Shown one piece after another: positions 9,658 to 18,217 of a stretch of 64,000 bases of DNA. Both the position numbers and the translations under genes were made by a program. The DNA is taken from the NCBI RefSeq assembly GCF_016924755.1, contig NZ_JAFFJX010000008.1, positions 124,001 to 188,000 on the forward strand. The letters run 5' to 3'. Source of the stretch: Longitalea arenae. GTDB taxonomy: Bacteria; Bacteroidota; Bacteroidia; Chitinophagales; Chitinophagaceae. Within the stretch, counting starts at the first letter, position 1. Every line of letters begins with the position of its first letter. The notes under the pieces are model-generated. The model did no database searches. It saw nothing but the letters and a program-made list of their open reading frames with translations, and had not been told where the DNA came from.

Positions 9658-11025
9658 ATGAAACGACGACTATCCTTTATTACACTGGCCTTTGTACTGT
9701 CGCTGGTAATTACATTGTCTCTCTCGTACCTCTTGTACAATAGCTATGTGCAGTCTGGCGCACAGAACCGGCGTATAGAACATGCCTACAAAGTGGTGTT
9801 GCAAACCAGTGAGCTGGAAAACTATATCAAGGAAGCCGAAACGGCCCAGCGAGGGTTCCTGCTGACAAGGGATAGTACTTTTCTACAACCGTATTTGAGT
9901 ATCCGAAATGATATTAAACCTGGTTATGATTCATTGCAGCGGCTTACGGCAGATAATAACCATCAACACCAACTGGTGAATCAGGCCGGCTTGCTAATGA
10001 ACAATCTCATCGATCATTTTCAGCACAGCGTGTATCTGCGATCCAGCGCCCGCCTTTTGGAAACCAGGGAAGCCATGGATAGTTTGCGTAATGTGTTCAA
10101 GGCAATACAAAAAGAAGAAATGAACCTCGTGAAACGTTATGCCGTGAATAAATATGAATCGGCCATGCCGCGCTATTTTGCCGCCATATTTTTATTTGCT
10201 GCCCTTATCATTATTATTTCCTTTGCCGTGATCCTTAAAGAATACCGGCAGCGTTCCCGTTATCAAAAAGAGCTTGAGCAGAAAATGATCGAAGTGAACG
10301 CGTATACGGTAGAGCTGGAGCAGATCGCATTTGCTACCTCGCACGACCTGCAGGAGCCTTTGCGGCGCATCAGGACTTTCAGCGACCGGTTGAACTGGAA
10401 ATACCGCGATCAGTTAAATGAGGAAGGTCAGATGATCCTTTCGCGCATCGATTATTCTGCCCGCCGTATGCAGGGGCTATTGGAAGACCTTATGAATTTT
10501 GCCAATCTCGTACGTGGTGGTGAAGTGTTAAGCGTGGTGAACGCAGATAAATTATTGCAATCGGTCGTAGAGTATCTCAGGCAGGATATAGATATTAAAA
10601 AGGCTACTATCCATATCGGTCAAATGCCTACTATCACCGGCTTCGAAAAACAATTGTTCATGATGTTCAGGGCGCTTATCGACAACGCGCTGAAATTTGC
10701 CAAACCAGGTATTCCTCCGGTAGTTACCATTCAGAGCGTGCAAACCACCGGTGACGAACTGGTACATATCGACAAGAATTTATCGAAGAAGGTCTTCATC
10801 CGTATAAGTATCCAGGATAATGGCATAGGGTTCAGCAATGAATTCAACCAGAAAATATTTTTGATCTTTCAGCGCCTGCATACAGATGCCGAATATGAAG
10901 GCAAGGGCATCGGGCTCGCTATTGTTGAACGCGTAATGACCAATCACAATGGATATGTGCTTGCATCGTCACAGGTCGACAAAGGCGCCTTGTTTAATTT
11001 ATATTTTCCTGTACAGGAGGGTTAG
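9658..11025 (+). CDS. CHASE3-domain sensor histidine kinase
   Basis: 455 residues. An N-terminal membrane anchor (about 7-28) and a second span (172-192) bracket an extracytoplasmic helical CHASE3 domain (ELENYIKEAETAQRGFLLT is typical). The cytoplasmic part has a HisKA domain with H229 (ATSHDLQEPLRR) and an ATPase with DNALKF, DNGIGF and GKGIGLAI. It lies divergent from rpoN, and no response regulator is fused; the single-domain receiver at 12018 is the nearest candidate partner. Its 3' end overlaps the convergent HPF-like gene by 32 bases. Confidence 0.9.
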   Translation: MKRRLSFITLAFVLSLVITLSLSYLLYNSYVQSGAQNRRIEHAYKVVLQTSELENYIKEAETAQRGFLLTRDSTFLQPYLSIRNDIKPGYDSLQRLTADNNHQHQLVNQAGLLMNNLIDHFQHSVYLRSSARLLETREAMDSLRNVFKAIQKEEMNLVKRYAVNKYESAMPRYFAAIFLFAALIIIISFAVILKEYRQRSRYQKELEQKMIEVNAYTVELEQIAFATSHDLQEPLRRIRTFSDRLNWKYRDQLNEEGQMILSRIDYSARRMQGLLEDLMNFANLVRGGEVLSVVNADKLLQSVVEYLRQDIDIKKATIHIGQMPTITGFEKQLFMMFRALIDNALKFAKPGIPPVVTIQSVQTTGDELVHIDKNLSKKVFIRISIQDNGIGFSNEFNQKIFLIFQRLHTDAEYEGKGIGLAIVERVMTNHNGYVLASSQVDKGALFNLYFPVQEG

Positions 11026-11311
11026 CGATGACCTTAACATGGTACCGGATGCTTTCAAAAGCTTTGGCAATAGCAGTTTCCCATCGAACGGCAACGCTGT
11101 AACCGGTGAACTCGCCGGTCTGTGCGCCGATCTTAATTAAAGCTGCCACGGTGCAGGCGTCGGGATTAGACAGGGTCACTTCAATTACATAGATCTCTGC
11201 AAGAATATCTTCAAGCAGGTTTGCTTTGAATGATGATAAGAAACCTATATCCTCCAACGGAATCCCCAATGTAGTTTGCTCGTCTATATGCATTAAATAG
11301 CTGTTCTTCAT
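10994..11311 (-). CDS. Small protein resembling ribosome-associated HPF/RaiA
   Basis: 105 residues from MKNSYLMHIDEQTT. The order of elements resembles ribosome hibernation factors: a strand with the first residues, a central IYVIEVTLSN strand, a second strand near TVAALIKIGAQ, and a C-terminal helix WETAIAKAFESIRYHV. The similarity is by eye and weak, and typical basic helix residues are few. If right, it would bind 30S subunits in stress or stationary phase. Two identical palindromes lie directly upstream (11323-11358) and suggest tight control. The longer frame up to 11368 would only translate that repeat (VIVPIK twice), so I reject that start. Confidence 0.45.
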   Translation of the reverse strand: MKNSYLMHIDEQTTLGIPLEDIGFLSSFKANLLEDILAEIYVIEVTLSNPDACTVAALIKIGAQTGEFTGYSVAVRWETAIAKAFESIRYHVKVIANPPVQENIN

Positions 11312-11322
11312 AACCTCATTTT

Positions 11323-11358
11323 TTATTGGTACAATAACTCTTTTTATTGGTACAATAA
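11323..11358. promoter_or_regulatory. Twin 15-bp palindromes, 21 bp apart
   Basis: TTATTGGTACAATAA occurs at 11323-11337 and again, identical, at 11344-11358. Each is an inverted repeat (TTATTG, 3 bases, CAATAA). The 21-bp step is two helical turns, so a dimeric repressor or activator could bind both copies on one face. They lie 12 bases upstream of the HPF-like start, in the region divergent to the DUF1328 gene. Confidence 0.55.
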
Positions 11359-11675
11359 CCCTAATCACTCTTTCACTTGTTCATTTTTTATAACGACTTT
11401 GAAAGAAGCAGCTACCTGAAGTATTGTAAAGATTGTACCGGCAAAGGGTCTTTCAGACGCAAAAAGATAATGTAGAACTTAGTCTACACGGTGTATTTTT
11501 TTTTACCTGAACAGGGGAGTATTACTAATTGATCAGTAATAACGGGCGTTTAGAAAGGGCCGGCGGTATGATTTTTACAAATTATAGGTTATACCGGTAC
11601 TGCGGGTAATGAAACAAGTGCACCGCGTGCCGGCTAAATGATAGTAACTGATTTATTCACCTAAAATTTATTACT

Positions 11676-11843
11676 ATGCTACGTTGGACAGTGATATTTC
11701 TGGTAGTAGCTATAATAGCAGCAGTGTTTGGTTTCACAGGTATAGCTGCAGGTGCTGCTTCCATCGCGAAGATTCTGTTTTTCATTTTTATCATACTGTT
11801 CCTGATCTCATTGATAGCAGGGGGCTTCCGTCGTGTAGACTAA
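11676..11843 (+). CDS. DUF1328 small membrane protein
   Basis: A 55-residue protein, [20 protein letters not shown] followed by [16 protein letters not shown] and ending [13 protein letters not shown]. This matches the DUF1328 (YtjA) family: LRW start, a Gly/Ala-rich TGIA loop, and two membrane helices joined by a short turn. The function is unknown; relatives are often associated with stress conditions. It lies among other small envelope proteins and divergent from the HPF-like gene. A strong terminator follows 46 bases after the stop. Confidence 0.85.
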   Translation: MLRWTVIFLVVAIIAAVFGFTGIAAGAASIAKILFFIFIILFLISLIAGGFRRVD

Positions 11844-11888
11844 CAATGAGCATCGTACCAGAAAGTTACGTCGGGAAAAGTTTGTGAA

Positions 11889-11928
11889 GTCCGGGAGATT
11901 ATTAAACTGATCTTCTCCCGGACTTTTT
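11889..11928 (+). terminator. Intrinsic terminator after the DUF1328 gene
   Basis: AGTCCGGGAGA, a 14-base loop, TCTCCCGGACT, then a T run. An 11-bp perfect stem. Confidence 0.88.
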
Positions 11929-11981
11929 ACTTTGCTACTGTCTTAAGGAAATTTTAAGGGAAAGGTCTATTAACAAAATCC

Positions 11982-11989
11982 TATTTTTG
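11982..11989 (+). promoter_or_regulatory. Bacteroidota -7 box before the receiver gene
   Basis: TATTTTTG fits TAnnTTTG, and a start about 7 bases downstream would leave a leader of about 22 bases before the ATG at 12018. I see no good TTTG 19-21 bases upstream, so this is half a promoter only. Confidence 0.4.
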
Positions 11990-12017
11990 AATAGATAAAC
12001 ACGGAGTGGAACGAACC

Positions 12018-12455
12018 ATGAATACCCAGCCGATACTTATTGCTGAAGATGACGCCGACGACAGATACCTGCTTCAAACCGCCTTTACAGAAGTAGGCTA
12101 TCCCGAACAGATTGATTTTGTTGAGAATGGTATTGAAGTGTTGAATTATCTGGATGATATTTATACAACCAACAATATGGAGGAGAAAGCCCTGCCGGGT
12201 TTTATTTTGCTTGATCTGAATATGCCCAAGAAAGACGGTCGGGAAGTATTAAAAGAATTAAAGCAACATCCGGTATTCAAGAAGATACCAGTAATTGTTT
12301 TTACCACCACCAAAAATGAGGTAGAGATCAAACGTTGTTATGAGCTGGGCGCAAATAGTTATGTAGTTAAGCCCATCAGTTTCGACGGCCTTTTAAAAGT
12401 AGTTGAGAATATTCGCAGTTTCTGGTTTCAAACGGCATCCATTCCCGCTTCCTGA
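12018..12455 (+). CDS. Single-domain response regulator (Rcp1/CheY-like)
   Basis: 145 residues from the ATG at 12018; a GTG 12 bases earlier is possible but less likely. Acid pocket EDDADD, phosphoacceptor D66 (LLDLNMP), Thr region FTTTKN and K118 (VVKPIS) are all present. The loop before D66 is longer than in CheY (NNMEEKALPG), as in receivers paired with phytochrome-type or CHASE3 kinases. There is no output domain, so it must relay phosphate or act by protein contact. The CHASE3 kinase just upstream is the likeliest partner. The 3' end overlaps the convergent gene by 28 bases. Confidence 0.9.
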   Translation: MNTQPILIAEDDADDRYLLQTAFTEVGYPEQIDFVENGIEVLNYLDDIYTTNNMEEKALPGFILLDLNMPKKDGREVLKELKQHPVFKKIPVIVFTTTKNEVEIKRCYELGANSYVVKPISFDGLLKVVENIRSFWFQTASIPAS

Positions 12456-12826
12456 GGAGCCACTTTCTCGTTTTTCCCAAACATGGTCTTAAATTTCTGC
12501 AGGATGCCCGGTTTACCAACCAGGTGCGATGCATAATTTTTAATAAAGAACGGTATCAGCCACCGGGCGATCCAACCGGATTTTCCCAGCAGTACTTTTT
12601 TCACGAGACCATCTGCAAATATATTAATGGCGAGATGTGCTGCCGTCATACCACCCCGCCGGGTGAATAATCTGCGGGCCGTGGTAGCAACCAGGGCGGC
12701 CGGCTTTAGGTCTTCCTTGATTAACCGCCAGTCCTCCTTGATCTGAAGCTCATGCTCGATGAGCACGGCCTGCAGGCGGGCTTTTTCCCTGAGTAAGTCT
12801 TTGTAGCTATTGATCTGTGGTGTCAT
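12428..12826 (-). CDS. Conserved hypothetical protein after the holin-like gene
   Basis: 132 residues from MTPQINSYKDLLREKARLQ; the ATG at 12826 overlaps the previous gene by 20 bases, a sign of translational coupling. The N terminus is a charged helix (DLLREKARLQAVLIEHELQI), followed by a basic segment, a hydrophobic stretch (AAHLAINIFADGLVKKVLL, then WIARWLIPFFI) and a charged tail. I do not recognise a named domain. Position suggests it works with the holin-like and YtxH proteins at the inner membrane. Confidence 0.6.
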   Translation of the reverse strand: MTPQINSYKDLLREKARLQAVLIEHELQIKEDWRLIKEDLKPAALVATTARRLFTRRGGMTAAHLAINIFADGLVKKVLLGKSGWIARWLIPFFIKNYASHLVGKPGILQKFKTMFGKNEKVAPQEAGMDAV

Positions 12827-13160
12827 AAATTTTCCGAACGATAATGTCTCTGATAAAAGGAAAAACAATTTTTCTGCGCAACAGGTACAATACCATCACC
12901 AATAAGAAGTAAATAAAAGCCGCAGTAAAGTAACCGGCGGCCGGATTTTTCAGCAAAATACCCAAATACAGGGAGAGACCTATGCCTGCTAACAGAAATA
13001 CACATAGCACCAACCCGGTTAACAGGAAGAAGATAATAGCACGGGAAATGGCTTTTGAACCGGCCTGTGCTACGTTTATCCGGGCCAGGTCGTAATAAGT
13101 TTGTGCAATATCCTGTACATGATTAACAAGGTTGGCTGCTTTCGTGTTAAAATTGTCCAT
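12807..13160 (-). CDS. Phage-holin-family (DUF1469-type) membrane protein
   Basis: 117 residues: an amphipathic N-terminal helix (TKAANLVNHVQDIAQTYYDL), then two membrane spans (IIFFLLTGLVLCVFLLAGIG and GYFTAAFIYFLLVMVLYLL) and a basic end. This is the layout of the phage_holin_3_6/DUF1469 family, common in bacterial chromosomes without any phage and usually next to YtxH proteins, as here. Despite the name, there is no sign of a prophage around it. A role in envelope stress or membrane shaping is inference. Confidence 0.7.
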   Translation of the reverse strand: MDNFNTKAANLVNHVQDIAQTYYDLARINVAQAGSKAISRAIIFFLLTGLVLCVFLLAGIGLSLYLGILLKNPAAGYFTAAFIYFLLVMVLYLLRRKIVFPFIRDIIVRKIYDTTDQ

Positions 13161-13208
13161 GTTTAATTTTTGATCCGGCCTTAGTGAACTTACCTGGTAA
13201 GCGTTGTT

Positions 13209-13448
13209 TTACCTTTCCATTTCCTGTGTCATTTCCTGCTGCATTTCCTGCGCACTTGCATACATGTTCTTCATTTCTTCCTTACCAATTGCCAGTAATT
13301 CAGCCACATCGTCCATTACTTCATCAAAACCCGTCTTAATTTTTCTTCTCAGTTCACTACCCTTGTCAGGAGCTATTAAAACACCGATAGCAGCACCTGC
13401 AGCAGCGGCCGCCAGCATGCCTAGAATGATTTTTGTGTTAGATGTCAT
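13209..13448 (-). CDS. YtxH-domain protein
   Basis: 79 residues. One membrane segment rich in Ala and Gly (IILGMLAAAAAGAAIGVLIA) is followed by APDKGSELRRKI, the hallmark of YtxH proteins, and a helical charged tail with many Met and Glu (EEMKNMYASAQEMQQEMTQE). The family is linked to general stress in Bacillus; here only location and sequence speak. First gene of the YtxH, holin-like, hypothetical minus-strand set. Confidence 0.85.
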   Translation of the reverse strand: MTSNTKIILGMLAAAAAGAAIGVLIAPDKGSELRRKIKTGFDEVMDDVAELLAIGKEEMKNMYASAQEMQQEMTQEMER

Positions 13449-13567
13449 ACATTTATGTTTTCAGGAATTTGAGGAAAAAATTATACCACTGATAAAAGAT
13501 TCCTGTTTTTTTTATATTTTTCATCAATGGGAAACAATTTCCCCAGGGTAAAATTCGGCTCTATAAC

Positions 13568-13915
13568 ATGACAAAGGAGCGACTTAAGGTTTTAATTATT
13601 GATGATGAGAAGGATCTGTGCCTTTTGATCAAGGCCTACCTTAGCCGTAAAAACTGTGACGTACACACTGCCTATACACTTTCTGAAGGACTTAGCCAGG
13701 TTGACCAGTTTTTGCCAGACATACTATTTCTCGATAACAACCTGCCCGACGGTTTGGGGTGGGAGAAAGCTGAATTGATCATTAAAGACCATCCCAATAT
13801 CAAACTGCACTTATTGAGCGCTTTTAACCCGCCGCGCATAAAAGATGGCATTCCGGTAACCAAGATCTGGGAAAAACCAATTTCCCTCCGTGATCTTGAT
13901 AAATACTTCAGTTAG
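13568..13915 (+). CDS. Single-domain response regulator
   Basis: 115 residues with IIDDEKD, phosphoacceptor D56 (LFLDNNLP), Ser in the switch position (LHLLSAF) and Lys in WEKPISLRD. The domain is short: the loop between the Ser strand and the last helix is cut down (NPPRIKDGIPVTKIW), so helix 4 is small. There is no output domain. It lies divergent from the YtxH set, and no kinase is adjacent. Confidence 0.85.
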   Translation: MTKERLKVLIIDDEKDLCLLIKAYLSRKNCDVHTAYTLSEGLSQVDQFLPDILFLDNNLPDGLGWEKAELIIKDHPNIKLHLLSAFNPPRIKDGIPVTKIWEKPISLRDLDKYFS

Positions 13916-14050
13916 CCATTTATGCCAAAGACAAAGCAGGAGCCATACACTTCGGGGGCGATTGGCCTTTAGCTGCAGGCTTCTGCCTTGCCGTTGTGCT
14001 TGCACCTTCCGCGTGCCTTTGGCCCTGAGCCGCGCCCTTCCCTTCATGGC

Positions 14051-14080
14051 CTTGCGCTTTGCCCTGGTTACCTATATTTG
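14051..14080 (+). promoter_or_regulatory. Bacteroidota-type promoter for the GAPDH gene
   Basis: CTTG (14051-14054), an 18-base spacer and TATATTTG (14073-14080) followed by CA. The -7 box matches TAnnTTTG exactly. Transcription would begin near 14087, about 15 bases before the ATG, which supports 14102 and argues against the longer frame from 13988. Confidence 0.55.
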
Positions 14081-14101
14081 CACCTTCATTTTACAAACTA
14101 T

Positions 14102-15082
14102 ATGATGAGAATTGCAATTAACGGTATGGGCCGTATAGGCCGGCTATTATTCAGAAGGTTAATAGATAGCAGTCAATTTGAACTGGTTGCAGTGAATGAT
14201 ATCATGGATACGGATAACCTGGCTTATTTGTTAAAATACGATTCGGTATACGGAACTTTTGCCGGAAGCCTTACACAGGAGTTCGGGACGATTGTAGCCA
14301 ACGGTAAGACGGTAAAAGCCTTCCAGCAGGAACAACCGGCCAGCCTGCCCTGGAAAGACCTGCAGGTAGATGTGGTGCTCGAGTGTTCGGGCAGGTTCTC
14401 GAACCGCGCAGCCGCAGAACAGCATATTAAGGCCGGCGCCAGGAAGGTCTTACTCTCTACTACCGGTTCCAATGACATTCCCCTGCTGGTTTATGGGTTC
14501 AATCAGCATGCGCTCAAAAAGGAAGATACCATCGTTTCTCCCGGGGGCTGTATGACCAACTGCTCCACTCATATATTATATATTTTGAATGCTATAGGTA
14601 TACAATCGGTTCAATGTAACATTTTACATTCCTATACCTCGCGGCAGGAACTGGTGGATGCGCCCAATAAACAATTCCGCAGGGGCCGGGCCGCGGCAGA
14701 AGCTATTATCCCGGTAGAAATTGACCTGCAACAATCCCTTGAACGGCTATTACCCGCATTGGCAGGCAAAATTGCATCGGTTTCAACGCGGGTGCCCGTA
14801 GCCAATGGCGCTATGGCCGATTTTACGGTTCAACTGAAGGAGGAAACTTCGCGGGAAGAGATCAATCGTCTTTTTTCAACAGCCGCTCAAAACGATTATA
14901 AAGGCATTCTGGCCTATACAGAAGATCCGTTGGTATCGCTGGATATAAAAGGAAATACCCATAGCTGTGTCATTGATGGTACACTAACAACGGTAGTGGG
15001 CAATCATGTGAAGCTGATCGCCTGGTTCGATAATGAATACGGTTTCACTACAAGAATGATCGACTGGCTGGGAAAGCTATAA
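14102..15082 (+). CDS. Divergent type I glyceraldehyde-3-phosphate dehydrogenase
   Basis: 326 residues from MMRIAINGMGRIGR. The NAD fold is intact (GMGRIG, VNDIMD), as are catalytic C150 (GGCMTNC) and H176 (LHSYT), the NAD-contact Asn in WFDNEYG and the substrate Arg in STRVPVANG. Several sites differ from glycolytic enzymes: SCTTNC is GCMTNC, HSYTNDQ is HSYTSRQ, and the inorganic-phosphate loop TxTGAA after RAAAEAIIP is replaced by VEIDLQQ. It may be a paralogue with another substrate or phosphate use rather than the main gap gene. It stands alone. Confidence 0.85.
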   Translation: MMRIAINGMGRIGRLLFRRLIDSSQFELVAVNDIMDTDNLAYLLKYDSVYGTFAGSLTQEFGTIVANGKTVKAFQQEQPASLPWKDLQVDVVLECSGRFSNRAAAEQHIKAGARKVLLSTTGSNDIPLLVYGFNQHALKKEDTIVSPGGCMTNCSTHILYILNAIGIQSVQCNILHSYTSRQELVDAPNKQFRRGRAAAEAIIPVEIDLQQSLERLLPALAGKIASVSTRVPVANGAMADFTVQLKEETSREEINRLFSTAAQNDYKGILAYTEDPLVSLDIKGNTHSCVIDGTLTTVVGNHVKLIAWFDNEYGFTTRMIDWLGKL

Positions 15083-15139
15083 TCAAATCCATTGCTGATT
15101 TATGATTTCGGGATCTACTGATCTGCTCAGAATGTAAAC

Positions 15140-15207
15140 TTCCGATAAATCCCAAAATCTCAAAATCTCAAAATCAGAAATCCCGAAATCCCGAAATCAG
15201 AAATCAG
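15140..15207. repeat. AT-rich short-word repeat
   Basis: Degenerate tandem words such as AAATCTCAAAATC, AAATCCCGAAATC and AGAAATCAG fill this spacer between the GAPDH and OmpR genes. They encode nothing I can support. Other spacers in the window carry similar arrays with other words. Confidence 0.6.
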
Positions 15208-15314
15208 CAATCAGAACCGGGTGGGGATTTTAATTTGTTTTTAATTCATTAAATTGAGCAGGCATACCCGGTAACTTTATTATTCGTGAATTTTGCGACC
15301 ATGAATTTTTGGTT

Positions 15315-16004
15315 ATGGAAGAAATAAAAATTTTACTGGTTGAGGATGAAAAAAAGATTGCAGAATCATTAAAGAAGGGGCTTACCGAACAGAACTATCA
15401 CGTTGAAGTAGCGTATGACGGCCTGATCGGTAAGAAACTGTTTGAAACTTACCCATTCGACCTCATTATTCTGGACATCAATCTGCCCGGATTGAATGGT
15501 TATGAACTGTGTAAGGAGATCCGCCGCCATAGCGAACGCATACCGGTGGTTATGCTCACAGCCCTCAATACTACGGCCGATAAAATAGAAGGTTTTGATG
15601 CCGGGGCTGATGATTATATAGTAAAGCCCTTCGATTTCAAGGAGCTGCTGGTACGTATAAGGGCATTGTTAAAAAGGATCTATCACAATATTCCAACCGG
15701 CAATATTCTGAAGGTGGCCGATCTTACCATGAACCTCGATAGTAAGGAAGTGACCCGGGCTGATAAGCCCATCTCCCTTACCGCCAAGGAATTTCAGTTG
15801 CTCGAATACCTGATACGGAATAAGAACCGGGTAGTATCCCGTGCCGACATAGCCCTGAATGTTTGGGATATTGATTTTGATACAAAGACCAATGTGATAG
15901 ATGTTTACGTGAATTTCCTGCGTAAAAAGCTGGATAAGGATTTTGAAACCCGGCTTATTCATACCCAGGTGGGTATGGGCTATATCTTGAAAGAAAACCC
16001 TTAG
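15315..16004 (+). CDS. OmpR-family response regulator
   Basis: 229 residues from ATG 15315 (MEEIKILLVEDEKK); an in-frame TTG two codons earlier is less likely. The receiver has D54 (IILDINLPG), the Thr strand VVMLTALN and Lys in DYIVKPFDF. The C-terminal winged helix carries TAKEFQLLEYLIRNKNRVVS and VDVYVNFLRKKLD, the DNA-binding signature of OmpR/PhoB proteins. The kinase gene begins one base after its stop, so the two make a classical two-component pair, similar in build to CusRS or ArlRS. Target genes are not visible. Confidence 0.93.
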   Translation: MEEIKILLVEDEKKIAESLKKGLTEQNYHVEVAYDGLIGKKLFETYPFDLIILDINLPGLNGYELCKEIRRHSERIPVVMLTALNTTADKIEGFDAGADDYIVKPFDFKELLVRIRALLKRIYHNIPTGNILKVADLTMNLDSKEVTRADKPISLTAKEFQLLEYLIRNKNRVVSRADIALNVWDIDFDTKTNVIDVYVNFLRKKLDKDFETRLIHTQVGMGYILKENP

Positions 16005-16005
16005 G

Positions 16006-17403
16006 TTGAAGATAAAATTTAAAATAACCGCACTTTTTGCTTTACTGGTTACCATTATTCTGCTGGTATTAAGCATTTCCGTTCATTATTTTACTTCCCT
16101 GCAACGCATTGAAGCATTCAAGAAGCGATTGAAAGGACGGGCCAATAACGATGGCCAGCTTTTCTCCTATTTCGGCGATAGCGACAGCACCCGGTCTATT
16201 CTGTATCATATCGATTCCGCATCGGCCTTTACCCTGAACCGGAAAAGTGTGGTCATCTTCAACTACCTCGATAAGCCGGTATACAACTACAATGCGAATA
16301 ATATCGATAGCATATTGCCTGACAAAGACATTTTGAAACAGGCAAGGCTGCGAAAGGAAGTATATTATGCCGTTAACAAGCGCGATATTCTGGCCTTTCA
16401 TTATACCGATAACCGGAGCCGGATCGTAGTGGTAGTGGCCGGTTATGATGTGGATGGCTGGCAACGGTTGAAAGACCTGCGCGATATCCTGCTCACCTGC
16501 CTATTCATTGGCATTGCCATTGCGCTGGTTGTAGGTTATGCTTTCTCCGTGCAGCTGGTAAAACCGATCAAACAGATCATTAACGATGTAAAACATATTA
16601 CCTCGCAAAACCTTTCGCATCATATACAGGCCGGCAGCACCCAGGATGAACTGAACCAGCTGGCCAATACATTTAACGAATTGCTCGACCGCCTGCAGGA
16701 ATCATTTATAATTCAGCGGCGCTTCATCTCCAATGCCTCACACGAACTGTCGACACCGCTTACGGCTATTTCGAGCCAGCTCGACGTAACCCTGCAAAAA
16801 GAGAGAAGTACAGAAGAATATAAACAGGTGATACAATCGGTACATGAAGATGTACAGCAAATGCAACAACTCACCAAAAGTTTGCTCGAGATCGCTAAAA
16901 CAGGTACGCAGGGAAGTATTGAGTTAAGCGAAGTTCGTATCGATGAAGTGCTGTTAAAGGTCACCGCCGATGTGCAGAAGAACAGTGAAGAGTACCGGGT
17001 GATCCTGCAATTCGGCGATTTTCCCGATGACGAAAAAGCCTTCCTGGTCTTCGGCAATATAGATCTGTTGTATAGTTCACTACGGAATATTGCAGATAAC
17101 GGTTGCAAATTTTCGTTTGATCATCAGGTGATGGTTAACCTGATGTTCGAGAATGATAATGTAATAGTACAGTTCAAGAATTTCGGCGACACCATCACTG
17201 AAGATGAGACGGAACATATTTTCCAGCCTTTCTACCGGAGCGCCAATGCCTCCCCGATAAAGGGTTTTGGGTTGGGACTGGCACTGGCCCAAAGGATCAT
17301 CAATTTGCATAAAGGGATCATTAAAGTACAGTCATCAAAAGAAACCGGTACCTTGTTTACCATCATCCTTCCTTCTCTTAAGAAATTTGCGGCCAAACTT
17401 TGA
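16006..17403 (+). CDS. Sensor histidine kinase paired with the OmpR regulator
   Basis: 465 residues starting at TTG (16006), one base after the regulator's stop, so translation is probably coupled. Membrane span 9-28, a periplasmic domain of about 130 residues, a second span near 160-182, then HAMP, HisKA with H246 (SNASHELSTPLTAI) and an ATPase ending GFGLGLALAQRI. The N box is slightly unusual (RNIADNGCKFS) and the G1 motif is weak (KNFGDTI in place of DxGxGI), so the ATP lid may be atypical. The periplasmic signal is unknown. Confidence 0.9.
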   Translation: MKIKFKITALFALLVTIILLVLSISVHYFTSLQRIEAFKKRLKGRANNDGQLFSYFGDSDSTRSILYHIDSASAFTLNRKSVVIFNYLDKPVYNYNANNIDSILPDKDILKQARLRKEVYYAVNKRDILAFHYTDNRSRIVVVVAGYDVDGWQRLKDLRDILLTCLFIGIAIALVVGYAFSVQLVKPIKQIINDVKHITSQNLSHHIQAGSTQDELNQLANTFNELLDRLQESFIIQRRFISNASHELSTPLTAISSQLDVTLQKERSTEEYKQVIQSVHEDVQQMQQLTKSLLEIAKTGTQGSIELSEVRIDEVLLKVTADVQKNSEEYRVILQFGDFPDDEKAFLVFGNIDLLYSSLRNIADNGCKFSFDHQVMVNLMFENDNVIVQFKNFGDTITEDETEHIFQPFYRSANASPIKGFGLGLALAQRIINLHKGIIKVQSSKETGTLFTIILPSLKKFAAKL

Positions 17404-17537
17404 GGATATTACCAGGAATTTTCACGATGAACATAGCGGAAACTATTACAGGCGCTTTGTTTAATTGCTTTTTAATTCCTGTTTAATGGGTGTTTAACGG
17501 TAATAAGGCATATTTGATATACTAATCTTCAATACAA

Positions 17538-17786
17538 TTGAATCGATCTGTTTATATTTTCCGTGGCCTTGCGATTGGCGCCATTACCCTGGTGGCCGTA
17601 GCCCTTCTACAACATAAAAAGAATAAACAGCTCACCGAATTTAATAATGAATTACTGCTGTTAAACGATTCAGTGCTCTCAGTAAACCTGCAATTGCAGA
17701 AAGATATCAACTTTCTGAAACACGACCTCGACAGCCTCTTACGCAGTCATCAGCCCGATGATCAGCAACTGACCGCCAACAAATAG
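17538..17786 (+). CDS. Small hypothetical membrane-anchored protein
   Basis: 82 residues from a TTG start: a hydrophobic segment (IFRGLAIGAITLVAVALLQ), a short basic patch (HKKNKQ), then a helical, probably coiled-coil stretch (LTEFNNELLLLNDSVLSVNL) and a polar tail. No family recognised. It follows the OmpR-kinase pair by 134 bp on the same strand and might be part of that regulon. A TTG start and short length keep confidence modest. Confidence 0.45.
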   Translation: MNRSVYIFRGLAIGAITLVAVALLQHKKNKQLTEFNNELLLLNDSVLSVNLQLQKDINFLKHDLDSLLRSHQPDDQQLTANK

Positions 17787-18217
17787 TTCCGGAGAACATT
17801 ACATTATTGATCTAACACTAAATGTAATAATCTGTTGCCCGCTTTCAAACGGTTTAGCATTATGATCATATCTGTATATGATCAGTGTCATGAGCAGGCT
17901 GTTGCTCCTGTTTTATATTTGGCCTGTTCAGGAGAGCGCCTGAAGCATATTGAAATGATTTTGACGGTTGTAAAATGATGTTGGGCCACCGGCCAAAATT
18001 TTAATTGCAAATCATTTTATTATTTTTTTAAAATATCGTACCTTTTGTGACAGTCCAGTAAAAAATCCTTAAACTAATATCTCTGCCTTACTATTCTATT
18101 TTGCCTGGATAGGCGTCATTTTTATTCTCTGTGCTTCGTCGCAAACCCTTTGAAAACCGCCGTAGTCTGTATTTGATAACAATATTTTTAGGCACCCAAA
18201 AAAGGAAGGAGGGCACC
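17787..18217. other. Gene-free spacer with palindromes
   Basis: No convincing gene. It holds a perfect 9-bp-arm palindrome at 17863-17884 (TGATCATAT, CTGT, ATATGATCA), an inverted pair ATTACATT/AATGTAAT near 17800-17830 that may end the upstream transcript, and an AT-rich stretch near 18000-18045 that probably carries the promoter of the CBM48 gene. Confidence 0.5.

Noticed and set aside
12807-13160. Holin-family gene as evidence of a prophage
   Set aside because: No other phage gene is near; this family is common on bacterial chromosomes beside YtxH proteins.
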